Shown: piece after piece, positions 8,743 through 15,914 of the stretch
Layout: each line of letters begins with the position of its first letter
Numbering within the stretch: the first letter of the stretch is position 1
NCBI RefSeq assembly: GCF_000006985.1
Contig: NC_002932.3
Coordinates: 1,475,109-1,539,108, forward strand
Length of the DNA: 64,000 nt
Reading direction: 5' to 3'
Origin: Chlorobaculum tepidum TLS
Lineage (GTDB): Bacteria; Bacteroidota; Chlorobiia; Chlorobiales; Chlorobiaceae
Position numbers and translations under genes: made by a program
Notes under the pieces: generated by a model
What the model was told of the DNA's origin: nothing
What the model saw: the letters and a program-made list of their open reading frames with translations, nothing else
Database searches by the model: none

Positions 8743-9678
8743 TTACTCGGCGAGCGAATCGAGCAGGGCGAGGTAGCTCTCGTAGCGCTCCCGGGCGATG
8801 GATCCCGACTCGACCGCCGCGATCACGGCACAACCCGGTTCGACCGTGTGCGAGCAGGATGAAAAGGTGCACTCCGGCATGTAGCGCAGGAACTCCGTGT
8901 AGTAGAACCGCAGGTTCTCGCGGGTGATGCCGGCAAGGTTGAACTCGCGGATGCCCGGCGTGTCGATCACGTAGCCGCCGCCCGGCAGCTGGAACATCGC
9001 CGAGCTGGTGGTGGTGTGCACCCCCTTGCCGGTCTTGCCGCTCGTTTCGGCGGTTCGCAGCTCCTCGCACCCGACGAGCAGGTTGATGAGCGTCGATTTG
9101 CCCACGCCGGAGTGGCCGCTAAAGGCAGACACCCGGTCGCGCAACAGCTCGCGAAGCTCCTCGATTCCCCGGCCATCCTCGGCGCTGACCAGGCAGATAT
9201 TGCAGTCGAGCTGGCGATAGACCTCCAGATCCTCTTCCACCATGCCCTCCTCGTCGAGGTCGATCTTGTTGACCACGATGAGCAGCGGCAGCTTCTCCGA
9301 TTCAGCGAAAACGAGGTAGCGGTCAACCAGGCGGCTGTTGAAGGGCGGATCGTCGAACGAGGTGATCAGCACGAGCTGGTCGATGTTCGCGACGATCACC
9401 TGTTCCTTCTCCTTGCTCCGGTTGCGCCTCACCTCCCGCCGCCGAACCAGCGCCGTGCGCCGCTCTTCGACGCGGGTAATCACCCCTTCCGCCATGTCGG
9501 TCTCTGACGCCTTCGGCCTGAACTCGACCCGGTCGCCAACCGCCACAAGGTTCGAACCCTCGTTTTCGCTCACGGTGCCGGGCACGGTTCGGCACCTGAC
9601 CTTCAGGCCATCGCCGGTTTCAACGATATATGATGCGCCGGTGACCCGCGTCACCACGCCCGAAAGCGTTTCTTTCAT
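8743..9678 (-). CDS. rsgA: Ribosome small subunit-dependent GTPase A
   Basis: Circularly permuted GTPase that acts in late maturation of the 30S subunit. The 311-residue protein has an N-terminal OB-fold (residues about 1-75). The permuted G motifs come in the expected order: NKIDLD (G4), SAEDGRG (G5), GHSGVGKSTLINLL (G1) and DTPGIREFNL (G3). The C-terminal zinc site is intact in CTFSSCSHTVEPGC (Cys, Cys, His, Cys). Length is normal. The gene precedes the aldehyde dehydrogenase by 64 bp on the same strand and may be transcribed with it. Confidence 0.95.
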   Translation of the reverse strand: MKETLSGVVTRVTGASYIVETGDGLKVRCRTVPGTVSENEGSNLVAVGDRVEFRPKASETDMAEGVITRVEERRTALVRRREVRRNRSKEKEQVIVANIDQLVLITSFDDPPFNSRLVDRYLVFAESEKLPLLIVVNKIDLDEEGMVEEDLEVYRQLDCNICLVSAEDGRGIEELRELLRDRVSAFSGHSGVGKSTLINLLVGCEELRTAETSGKTGKGVHTTTSSAMFQLPGGGYVIDTPGIREFNLAGITRENLRFYYTEFLRYMPECTFSSCSHTVEPGCAVIAAVESGSIARERYESYLALLDSLAE

Positions 9679-9835
9679 GCAAAAAGGCTGTGCTGATTAT
9701 CACCGGCCAACACGACGTTCATCGACAGTCCGGCAAGAAGCGAAGCTCCAAAAGGAAGAAAATATAAGCATTTCACTTTCCACGAACAGCATCTGGTGAA
9801 TATGAATGGAGCAAGAAAATCGGGCAATCCGGCAA

Positions 9836-11950
9836 TCACCCGACATCAGCCAGCGAGATTCGCTTGCGGAAGTGGGTCATATAATAATCCCTGATCAGGG
9901 CATTTTCGGGGTGTGTGAGCGTTTCGTCGCGGCGGATCAGCTCGAAGGCCGCCGCCCGCGCCGCGCGCATGATGTCGCCATCGGTAAGCAGGTCGGCGAT
10001 CCTGAGGCCGCTTGCCGCGCCGGACTGCTCGCGGCCCAGCATGTTGCCTGCGCCGCGAATCTGCAAATCGATCTCGGAGAGCCGGAATCCGTCGCCAGTC
10101 GCAGCCATCGCCTGCAACCGATCTTTGGCGTCACCGGTAAGTTTTGTGTAAACGAGAAAACACGACGAGGCGTGCTCGCCGCGCCCGACGCGCCCCCGGA
10201 GCTGGTGGAGCTGCGAAATGCCGAAGCGCTCGGCATGCTCGATCACCATGATAGTTGCGTTGGGTACATCAACGCCCACCTCGATCACGGTCGTGCCGAC
10301 GAGAATGTCGAGCCGCCCACTGCGGAACTCTGCCATCACCGCCTCCTTCTCCGCCGCCGGAAGCTGGCCGTGAATCAGCCCCAGCCGCAGCTCCGGAAAC
10401 ACCTCGCGCCTCAGCTGCTCGTAGCTCTCGGTGGCCGCCTTGAGATCGATCTTCTCCGACTCCTCGACCAGCGGATAGACGATGTACGCCTGCCGCCCCT
10501 CGGCAATCTGCTTCCGTAATAATCGATACAGCTCCGGCTTCTCTGCTTCACAGCAGAGGCGCGTCTGGATCGGCTTGCGCCCGGCGGGCATTTCGGCGAT
10601 GATCGAAACGTCGAGGTCGCCGTAGATACCCATCGTGAGCGTGCGCGGAATCGGCGTGGCGGTCATGAGCAGCACGTGCGGATTCTCGGCTTTCTCCTGT
10701 AACGCCTTGCGCTGCAACACGCCAAAGCGATGCTGCTCGTCGATGATGACAAGCCCGAGCCGGCGGAACTGCACCCCTGCCTCGATGATGGCATGGGTGC
10801 CGACGGCGATGTCGATCTCGCCCCGTTCGAGCCGGGCGAGCTTTTCCTCGCGCTCCTTTTTCTTCTGGCGACCGGTCAGGAGCGCCACCCGAATGCCGAG
10901 CGGTTCAAGCGAGTTTTTGAGACCTGCGTAGTGCTGAAAGGCGAGAATCTCGGTCGGTGCCATGAAGGCTGCCTGCAAACCGTTGTCCACGGCGAGCGTC
11001 ATGGCGAACTGCGCCACGAGCGTCTTGCCCGACCCCACGTCGCCCTGCAACAAGCGGTTCATCTGGCGTCCGCTTTTGAGGTCGTGATAAATCTCGCGCA
11101 CCGCCTGCTTCTGCGCACTAGTCATGGTGAAGGGCAACCGCTCGTGCAGGCTCGCCGTCTTTTCGCCGGAGCGCTCAAACCGTACCGAGGTGAGGTGCCG
11201 CCGCTCCTCGGTGCGGCGCAGGGCGAAAAAGAGCTGCGCGAAGAACAGCTCGCTCCACTTCATGCGGTAGCGCGCCCGTTCGAGCTGTTCGGCAGAGTCG
11301 GGAAAGTGGAGCTGCCGATACGCCTCGCCGATGGGCATCAGGTTGTTGGCGGCAATGATCTCCGGGCTAAGGTACTCCGTGATGCGCAGCGGGTGCTCGC
11401 GGAACGCCCGGTGCACGATACGCCGCAGCGCCGCCGAGTTGAGGCCCGCCTGCTTCATCGCCTCGGTGGTGGGATAGATCGGAATGATCGCGCCGGTTTT
11501 GTACAGCTCGTCGTCCCGCTGCCCGTCGCCGCTCTCGTCATCACCGCCAAGCTTGTCGAAGTCAGGATGCTGCATTCCCGGCGTGCGTCCAAAAAAGGTG
11601 ACACGCCCGTGCGCCGCGACCAGCTCGCCGCTGCGGATGGTTTTCGAGAAGTAGTGCACACCGCGGAACCAGGTCAGTTCGAGCACGCCGGAACCGTCGG
11701 TGATCTGCGCCTTGAAGCGCGAACCGCCCCGTCCCCCGCCTTCGAACCGTGTGCCGGTCACGCTGCCCACAACAGTCACGGTTTCGCCGTCGCGCAGTGC
11801 GCCGATCTTCTTGATCGTGGTGCGGTCCAGATAGCGGCGCGGGAAGCAGTCGTAGAGGTCGGCAATCGAGCGGATGCCCGCCTCGGCCAGTATCACCGCA
11901 CGCTTCGGACCGACGCCCTTGATCACTTGTAACGGTAAAAACGGAGGCAT
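9836..11950 (-). CDS. recG: ATP-dependent DNA helicase RecG
   Basis: Branched-DNA helicase of 704 residues that remodels stalled forks and Holliday junctions. An N-terminal wedge/OB domain (about 1-270) includes the TVVGSVTGTRFEGGGRG stretch. Motif I GDVGSGKT lies near residue 303 and the motif II box IIDEQHRFG near 404. Also present are MTATPIPRTL (motif III), TTVIEVGVDVPNATIM (motif V) and QLRGRVGRGEHAS (motif VI). Full length and complete. It is divergent from rpmE, with about 95 bp between them. Confidence 0.96.
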   Translation of the reverse strand: MPPFLPLQVIKGVGPKRAVILAEAGIRSIADLYDCFPRRYLDRTTIKKIGALRDGETVTVVGSVTGTRFEGGGRGGSRFKAQITDGSGVLELTWFRGVHYFSKTIRSGELVAAHGRVTFFGRTPGMQHPDFDKLGGDDESGDGQRDDELYKTGAIIPIYPTTEAMKQAGLNSAALRRIVHRAFREHPLRITEYLSPEIIAANNLMPIGEAYRQLHFPDSAEQLERARYRMKWSELFFAQLFFALRRTEERRHLTSVRFERSGEKTASLHERLPFTMTSAQKQAVREIYHDLKSGRQMNRLLQGDVGSGKTLVAQFAMTLAVDNGLQAAFMAPTEILAFQHYAGLKNSLEPLGIRVALLTGRQKKKEREEKLARLERGEIDIAVGTHAIIEAGVQFRRLGLVIIDEQHRFGVLQRKALQEKAENPHVLLMTATPIPRTLTMGIYGDLDVSIIAEMPAGRKPIQTRLCCEAEKPELYRLLRKQIAEGRQAYIVYPLVEESEKIDLKAATESYEQLRREVFPELRLGLIHGQLPAAEKEAVMAEFRSGRLDILVGTTVIEVGVDVPNATIMVIEHAERFGISQLHQLRGRVGRGEHASSCFLVYTKLTGDAKDRLQAMAATGDGFRLSEIDLQIRGAGNMLGREQSGAASGLRIADLLTDGDIMRAARAAAFELIRRDETLTHPENALIRDYYMTHFRKRISLADVG

Positions 11951-12045
11951 AACGAATTGGCGTCGCAGCTTGTTTATTAGCAGAAAAAAGAGTTAATTCC
12001 TGATCAATTTTTTATTGTCATCCAGGCAACGTAATCACAAAGGTC

Positions 12046-12273
12046 ATGAAACCAGAGATTCACCCGAAGTATACGAAAGTTACCGTCAACTGCGCGAACT
12101 GCGGCACCACCTTCGAAACCCGCTCCACCAGGAATAACAACATCAAGGTCGATATTTGCAGCAAGTGCCATCCTTTCTACACCGGCAAGCAGGTGCTCGT
12201 CGATACCGCTGGCCGCGTCGATCGCTTCAACAAGCGCTTCGCCAAAGCTGCTCCCAAAGCCAGCGCCCAGTAA
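12046..12273 (+). CDS. rpmE: 50S ribosomal protein L31, zinc-binding form
   Basis: Seventy-five-residue ribosomal protein starting [19 protein letters not shown]. The zinc-ribbon pairs CANC and CSKC are both intact, so this is the Zn-containing (C+) L31 type, not the zinc-independent paralogue. The highly conserved CHPFYTGKQ motif follows. It is the first gene of a short plus-strand pair with frr (33 bp apart). Confidence 0.96.
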   Translation: MKPEIHPKYTKVTVNCANCGTTFETRSTRNNNIKVDICSKCHPFYTGKQVLVDTAGRVDRFNKRFAKAAPKASAQ

Positions 12274-12306
12274 GCGATTGCCTGAAACAATCAATCCGAT
12301 ACTGCC

Positions 12307-12867
12307 ATGACTGTCAGGGACGTTATCCAGAAAATCGAGCCTCGCATGAAGAAAACCATCGAGGCCTTCCAGCACGAACTCGCCTCGATCAGAACCGGCA
12401 AGGCCACCACGGCACTGCTCGACCGGGTGAAGGTGGAGGCTTATGGATCGCAGATGCCGCTCAAGCAGGTCGGCAACGTCGGCGTGCTCGATGCTCACAC
12501 CCTCACCGTGCAGGTCTGGGACAAGTCGATGGTTGGCGCAACCGAACGCGCGATCCGTGACGCCGGTCTCGGTCTGAACCCTTCAGCCGACGGCCAGAAC
12601 ATCCGCATCAGCATTCCGCCGCTCACCGAGGAGCGCCGCAAGGAGTTCGTGAAGCTGACCAAGAAGTTCGGTGAGGATTCCAAAGTCTCGCTGCGCAACC
12701 ACCGCCGCGACCTGATCCATGAGGTCGAGAAGCTCGAAAAGGAGAAGCTGATCAGCGAGGATGAGTTGAAACGCGGCAAGAAGGACGCGGACGACCTGCT
12801 GCACAAATACGAGAAGCAGATCACCGAACTGATCGCCCAGAAAGAAAAGGAGATCATGGAGGTCTGA
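12307..12867 (+). CDS. frr: Ribosome recycling factor
   Basis: Protein of 186 residues that splits post-termination ribosomes together with EF-G. It has the family's ELASIRTGKATTALLDRVKVEAYG segment, then the PLTEERRKEFVKLTKKFGEDSKVSLRNHRRD motif region (partly quoted), and the C-terminal coiled arm. Length is standard. It follows rpmE closely and is closed by a clear terminator. The foreign cassette island begins about 260 bp beyond its stop. Confidence 0.96.
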   Translation: MTVRDVIQKIEPRMKKTIEAFQHELASIRTGKATTALLDRVKVEAYGSQMPLKQVGNVGVLDAHTLTVQVWDKSMVGATERAIRDAGLGLNPSADGQNIRISIPPLTEERRKEFVKLTKKFGEDSKVSLRNHRRDLIHEVEKLEKEKLISEDELKRGKKDADDLLHKYEKQITELIAQKEKEIMEV

Positions 12868-12892
12868 CAGCAGAACTCAGCACAGATTCAGC

Positions 12893-12920
12893 AAAAGCCG
12901 GAAATTCCCGGCTTTTCGCG
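12893..12920 (+). terminator. Terminator after frr
   Basis: AAAAGCCGG (12893-12901) pairs with CCGGCTTTT (12908-12916), with a 6-nt loop; the T-run is part of the stem. It marks the 5' border of the native rpmE-frr unit before the foreign island. Confidence 0.8.
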
Positions 12921-13130
12921 TTTGTGCGCGGATAGATTGAAAAGGCAATCTGACACCCAAATCGGCGTCGGAATCTGGATCGGGATCGCAATCGATTGGC
13001 ACACCAACCATCGGCGATTCTTCGTAGGGTCGGCCCCGACGGTTCGGGATCGCCCTTCTCCCTTTTGCACGCCAACCAATCCCGACTTGACGTGGGAAAA
13101 AGCGGCATGCCCTTGGTTGCTATAAGTTTT

Positions 13131-13669
13131 ATGAATATTTTGATTTCACGTTATTTGTTGGCTGAAGTACAAGGAATTATCCCCTTCCACCCACAGCAAA
13201 TGCCCCACACAAGCACCATCATACGGATCACTCCCCTCGAATACAGGGGTGAAAAGCGGGTAGCGCTTGAGTTTTTATACAATGAAGCCATCACTGCCGA
13301 GATAAAACAACTACCGGGCGCAAGCTGGAGCCGCAGTCGCAACCGTTGGCATATCCCTGAATCGGATGGGGTGATCGATCTGATGCTCAGGCAGTTTAAG
13401 GGCAAGGCATGGGTAGATTATTCTGCATTCAGAACAAAGTTCGCGGCAACCCAATGTTACAAAACATCATCAGCTCAGCAAAAGCCCTCAAACCGGTAAC
13501 CCTGCACTGGTTACGGCACAGTTATGCTACCCATCTGCTGGAGTCGGGAACCGACCTCAGGTATATTCAAGAACTTCTGGGACACAAAAGCAGCAAAACC
13601 ACCGAAATCTACACCCATGTCAGTCAAAAAAGTTTGCAGAAAATTAAAAGCCCATTCGATGATTTGTAA
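13131..13669 (+). pseudogene. Degenerate Bacteroidota-type tyrosine recombinase (integrase), central part deleted and frame-shifted
   Basis: Two pieces of one integrase are joined in different frames. The N-terminal piece (ATG 13131 to about 13445) contains IIRITPLEYRGEKRVALEF and LPGASWSRSRNRWHIPES, the arm-type N-terminal domain of phage-like integrases of Bacteroidota. The C-terminal piece (about 13450-13669) contains [18 protein letters not shown] (HxxR box), [19 protein letters not shown] (catalytic Tyr) and ends KIKSPFDDL. The roughly 150-200 residues between them are missing; they would hold the core-binding domain, the first catalytic Arg and the beta-strand Lys. The product cannot be active. 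The deleted part is also where an IntI-specific insertion would lie, so IntI identity cannot be tested. Directly downstream lies the cassette array. Confidence 0.8.
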
Positions 13670-13690
13670 TAAACACGACAAGAGAACACC

Positions 13691-13778
13691 GGGCAATAAC
13701 GCGCTACTTTGTTGCGCTTATTCGTCTGATATGGGATGTAAGGCGCAACAAAGTAGCGCATATAAGCAAGTTATGGGC
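13691..13778. repeat. attC-like palindrome 1 (left boundary of cassette 1)
   Basis: An 88-bp imperfect palindrome. The outer elements are GGGCAATAAC (13691-13700) and GTTATGGGC (13770-13778). Inside them GCGCTACTTTGTTGCGC (13701-13717) is mirrored perfectly over 17 bp at 13743-13759. The left outer element differs from those of later sites, as expected if it belongs to the preceding unit or an attI-like region. Confidence 0.75.
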
Positions 13779-13886
13779 AAGTTTAGAACGACACACGGCA
13801 ACGGACAACAACAGACAAGAGAACCAACAATTTATTGCTGCGACATGACTTGACTGTTGTTTACGACAAAAAATAACAAATAAATA

Positions 13887-13942
13887 ATGGAGACCAGCGA
13901 CCATTTCAAAACGGGGCGACACCGAAAAGCCAAACGAGTAGG
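13887..13942 (+). promoter_or_regulatory. Shared cassette leader, copy 1 (upstream of SHOCT gene)
   Basis: The stretch 13887-13942 contains ACGGGGCGAC, ACCGAAAAGCC and ACGAGTAGG, the last ending about 21 bp before the gene start. The same blocks occur upstream of the second cassette gene. A 1-nt spacing difference between copies breaks any common reading frame, favouring a promoter or RNA element over a peptide. Confidence 0.55.
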
Positions 13943-13963
13943 GACATACAAAAACAAAATAAA

Positions 13964-14317
13964 ATGGAAATTTTCTTTGGTTGGATAATTTTTAGTTTCG
14001 TTGCAGGAATTATTGGTTCTGGACGAAAAATAGGGTTTTGGGGAGCATTTTTGCTTTCAATTTTTTTAAGCCCTTTAATCGGTTTAATATTTGCTTTAGT
14101 TTCAAAAAGCAATGAGAAAGAAGAATACGAGAAAAGAATGTTGGAAACCCAAAAAAGCCAACAAGAAGCGTTAAACAAAATTTTACAAGAAAAACAGAAC
14201 AACGCTTCTACAATATCTATTACTGACGAATTAGAAAAACTTGCAAAACTGAAAAATGACAACATAATTTCAGAAGAAGAATATCAGAAATTAAAAGACA
14301 AACTTCTTAATTCATAA
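13964..14317 (+). CDS. Cassette gene 1: small membrane protein with SHOCT domain
   Basis: Protein of 117 residues. Residues 1-22 and about 26-47 are two hydrophobic helices (MEIFFGWIIFSFVAGIIGSG, then FWGAFLLSIFLSPLIGLIFALV). They are followed by a charged coiled linker (about 48-80). The C-terminal SHOCT domain reads LEKLAKLKNDNIISEEEYQK and ends near LKDKLL. SHOCT domains are short C-terminal modules of uncertain role, often on membrane proteins. Base composition is strongly AT-rich, unlike the host genes, supporting recent acquisition. ATG 13964 was chosen because upstream frames contain only the shared leader. Molecular function unknown. Confidence 0.75.
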   Translation: MEIFFGWIIFSFVAGIIGSGRKIGFWGAFLLSIFLSPLIGLIFALVSKSNEKEEYEKRMLETQKSQQEALNKILQEKQNNASTISITDELEKLAKLKNDNIISEEEYQKLKDKLLNS

Positions 14318-14323
14318 AAACCA

Positions 14324-14461
14324 GCCCATAACATTGTATATGCGATAATTGCGGGATTTTACGGTAAATTGAAAATTTGTGCAAGTAAGAAACATCTTTG
14401 CATACTTGAAATTTTGTGCCTTGAAATCCCGCAACTACGCATATACTTGTCCGTTATGGGC
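14324..14461. repeat. attC-like palindrome 2 (cassette 1/2 junction)
   Basis: Outer elements GCCCATAAC (14324-14332) and GTTATGGGC (14453-14461) pair perfectly. Next come GTATATGCG (14336-14344) with CGCATATAC (14438-14446), then TGCGGGATT (14350-14358) with AATCCCGCA (14425-14433). Unequal unpaired spacers of 5 and 4 nt separate the two arms, like the unpaired central spacer of attC. The central about 65 nt are variable. Confidence 0.85.
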
Positions 14462-14552
14462 CAGTTTAAAAAATCGCGGCAACCTAAGAAAGTCAAATAT
14501 TATGTGCTATTATAACGTAGAACTTGACATCTTTTAGACTATAAAATAATAA

Positions 14553-14611
14553 ATGTGGAGTCCAGAAACCACAAGAAAAACGGGGCGATACCGAAAAGCC
14601 TTACGAGTAGG
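14553..14611 (+). promoter_or_regulatory. Shared cassette leader, copy 2 (upstream of DUF805 gene)
   Basis: It contains ACGGGGCGAT, ACCGAAAAGCC and ACGAGTAGG in the same order as in cassette 1, ending about 21 bp before ATG 14633. A GTG at 14555 would extend the DUF805 protein through this leader, but family similarity starts only at MNWYLQVL, so the leader is treated as non-coding. Confidence 0.55.
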
Positions 14612-14632
14612 AAAACAAAAAAATCAAACTCA

Positions 14633-15007
14633 ATGAACTGGTATTTACAAGTTTTGAAAAAGTATGCTGAATTCAACGGCAGAGCAAGAAGAAAAGAATA
14701 TTGGATGTTTGCACTATTCAACATCATTTTCTTAATTGCTGCAATGATTATTGACAATATTGCGGGAACAACAATCGGTGTGTTACCTTATGGTTTATTC
14801 TATTTTGTTTATGCACTTGCTGTTTTTATTCCAGGTTTAGCAGTCGGTGTAAGAAGACTTCATGATGTTGGAAAAAGTGGGTGGTTTTACTTAATCATTT
14901 TAATTCCTATTGTTGGCGCTATTTGGCTTTTGGTTCTTTTCTGCACAGACGGGGTTGTCGGACAGAATGAATACGGTATAAACCCGAAAGAAGTTGCTAC
15001 TAACTAA
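14633..15007 (+). CDS. Cassette gene 2: DUF805 family membrane protein
   Basis: Protein of 124 residues starting MNWYLQVLKKYAEFNGRARR, the standard DUF805 opening, with RRKEYWMFALFN next. About four hydrophobic segments follow (IIFLIAAMIIDNIAG, YGLFYFVYALAVFIPGLAVG, FYLIILIPIVGAIWLLVLF). The conserved VRRLHDVGKSGW motif lies between them. The family is an inner-membrane protein of unknown function, common as stand-alone genes in Bacteroidota. The stop at 15007 is 10 bp before the 3' palindrome, the compact spacing typical of a gene cassette. Strong AT-richness marks it as foreign. Confidence 0.85.
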   Translation: MNWYLQVLKKYAEFNGRARRKEYWMFALFNIIFLIAAMIIDNIAGTTIGVLPYGLFYFVYALAVFIPGLAVGVRRLHDVGKSGWFYLIILIPIVGAIWLLVLFCTDGVVGQNEYGINPKEVATN

Positions 15008-15017
15008 AAGAAAACCA

Positions 15018-15153
15018 GCCCATAACAAAGGCTATAAAATAATGGCGGGTGAAGTACATAATTGAAAGCTCGTAACCCGCACCAGCATTGGTGTTGGTTG
15101 ACAGCGGACAACCACGCAAACCGCCACTATTTATAGCCTCAACCGTTAGGGGT
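15018..15153. repeat. attC-like palindrome 3 (cassette 2/3 junction)
   Basis: The left outer element is GCCCATAAC (15018-15026) and the right one is GTTAGGGGT (15145-15153); these two match only partly. The inner arms AGGCTATAAA (15029-15038) and TTTATAGCCT (15130-15139) are perfect, as are TGGCGG (15043-15048) and CCGCCA (15121-15126), with spacers of 4 and 3 nt. The mismatch of the outer elements is the mark of a junction between two different cassettes. Confidence 0.85.
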
Positions 15154-15188
15154 AAGTTTCATGAAATCGACGGACAGACTGTTATCCA

Positions 15189-15671
15189 ATGGAAAAAGAA
15201 AACAAAAAGGAAGCGGCTAGAAAGAAATCTCTTGGAGAATTAGGCGAACTATTTGCAATAAAAGCATTGGTAGATAAAAAATTCGATAGAATAAGAAACC
15301 TGAATGACAAATTAATGAATGAAACATTCGCAGATATCGAATGTGAAAAAGAAGGAAAAAATTACATTATTAGTGTTAAAGCAAGAAATAAATATCAAAA
15401 GAACGGAAAAGTTAATACAAGATACAATCTTGGAAGTGACGTTTATACGAAGGCTGTAATGGCCGAAAAGAAATACGATGCAATTGCACATTGGATAGCG
15501 ATACAATTTGATAAAAATTCATTTTCAATCTATTTTGGTTCATTAGAAGAATTACAAGGAAGTAAAGCAATTCCAGTAGATAAATGCGAAAAAGGAATAA
15601 TTGGAGAAATTTGGGAACACGATAAACGCCATTTCTTCGATTTTGATTACTATACAAATCAGAAGAAATAA
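15189..15671 (+). CDS. Cassette gene 3: probable PD-(D/E)XK nuclease-like protein
   Basis: Protein of 160 residues, very lysine-rich and AT-rich. The N-terminal helix SLGELGELFAIKALV carries acidic residues. It is followed by FADIECEKEGKNYIISVKAR, which fits the restriction-endonuclease-like core: an acidic residue, a beta-hairpin, then an X-K dyad in SVKA. Later segments (DAIAHWIAIQFDKNSFSIYF) look like core strands. No methylase, immunity or partner gene lies in the same cassette. Function could be DNA cleavage, repair or defence; this is a fold-level guess and catalytic activity is not certain. ATG 15189 is the first good start after the junction. Confidence 0.6.
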   Translation: MEKENKKEAARKKSLGELGELFAIKALVDKKFDRIRNLNDKLMNETFADIECEKEGKNYIISVKARNKYQKNGKVNTRYNLGSDVYTKAVMAEKKYDAIAHWIAIQFDKNSFSIYFGSLEELQGSKAIPVDKCEKGIIGEIWEHDKRHFFDFDYYTNQKK

Positions 15672-15677
15672 AAACCT

Positions 15678-15815
15678 ACCCCTAACAGCTGCTAAATTCC
15701 AGCAGGGCGGACGATGCAGATAACAAAGTTTTTGGTAACTTAGTAAAACTTTTAACGGCGGATAGTTGTGCTGCTGCAAACTCCCCGCCGCAATTTAGCA
15801 GCAGGCGTTGTGCGG
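15678..15815. repeat. attC-like palindrome 4 (right boundary of cassette 3)
   Basis: The left element ACCCCTAAC (15678-15686) matches the start of cassette 3. The right element is GTTGTGCGG (15807-15815), of a different type. Arms GCTGCTAAATT (15688-15698) and AATTTAGCAGC (15792-15802) are perfect over 11 bp, with an inner GGCGG/CCGCC pair (15706-15710, 15785-15789). Confidence 0.8.
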
Positions 15816-15837
15816 CATACTGAAAAAGCCCCCGCAC
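15809..15837. other. Short inverted repeat closing the array
   Basis: TGTGCGG (15809-15815) pairs with CCGCACA (15831-15837). This is what a next cassette starting TTGTGCGG would show at its own 3' end, but only about 15 nt lie between. It may be a scar of a cassette that lost its gene, or simply a small hairpin. Confidence 0.35.
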
Positions 15838-15914
15838 ATATAATGGACAGATAGCAGGATAAACCGCAAAACCACAACAATATCAACCGTTTTCAAAGAA
15901 ACACATTGTCCCCC

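Larger units (their letters stand above)
13771..15807 (+). mobile_element. Integron-like array of three single-gene cassettes
   Basis: Taking G/TT in the right-hand element as the exchange point, the units are 13771-14453, 14454-15145 and 15146-15807 (683, 692 and 662 bp). Each holds one plus-strand gene followed by a long palindrome. Each unit's 5' bases are complementary to its own 3' bases: TTATGGGC with GCCCATAA for units 1 and 2, and TTAGGGGT with ACCCCTAA for unit 3. Sites 2-4 are 136-138 bp long, inside the usual attC size range. The units are strikingly AT-rich against a GC-rich chromosome. The neighbouring recombinase is inactive, so the array is probably static at present. It lies between frr and tonB. 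Confidence 0.8.

Noticed and set aside
14555-14632. N-terminal extension of the DUF805 protein from GTG 14555
   Set aside because: The extension is the leader shared with cassette 1, where it is in a different frame; DUF805 similarity begins at ATG 14633.
13691-15815. Palindromes as a CRISPR array or simple terminators
   Set aside because: Spacing is about 680 bp with genes in between, the inner sequences differ, and the outer elements follow cassette rules rather than direct-repeat rules.
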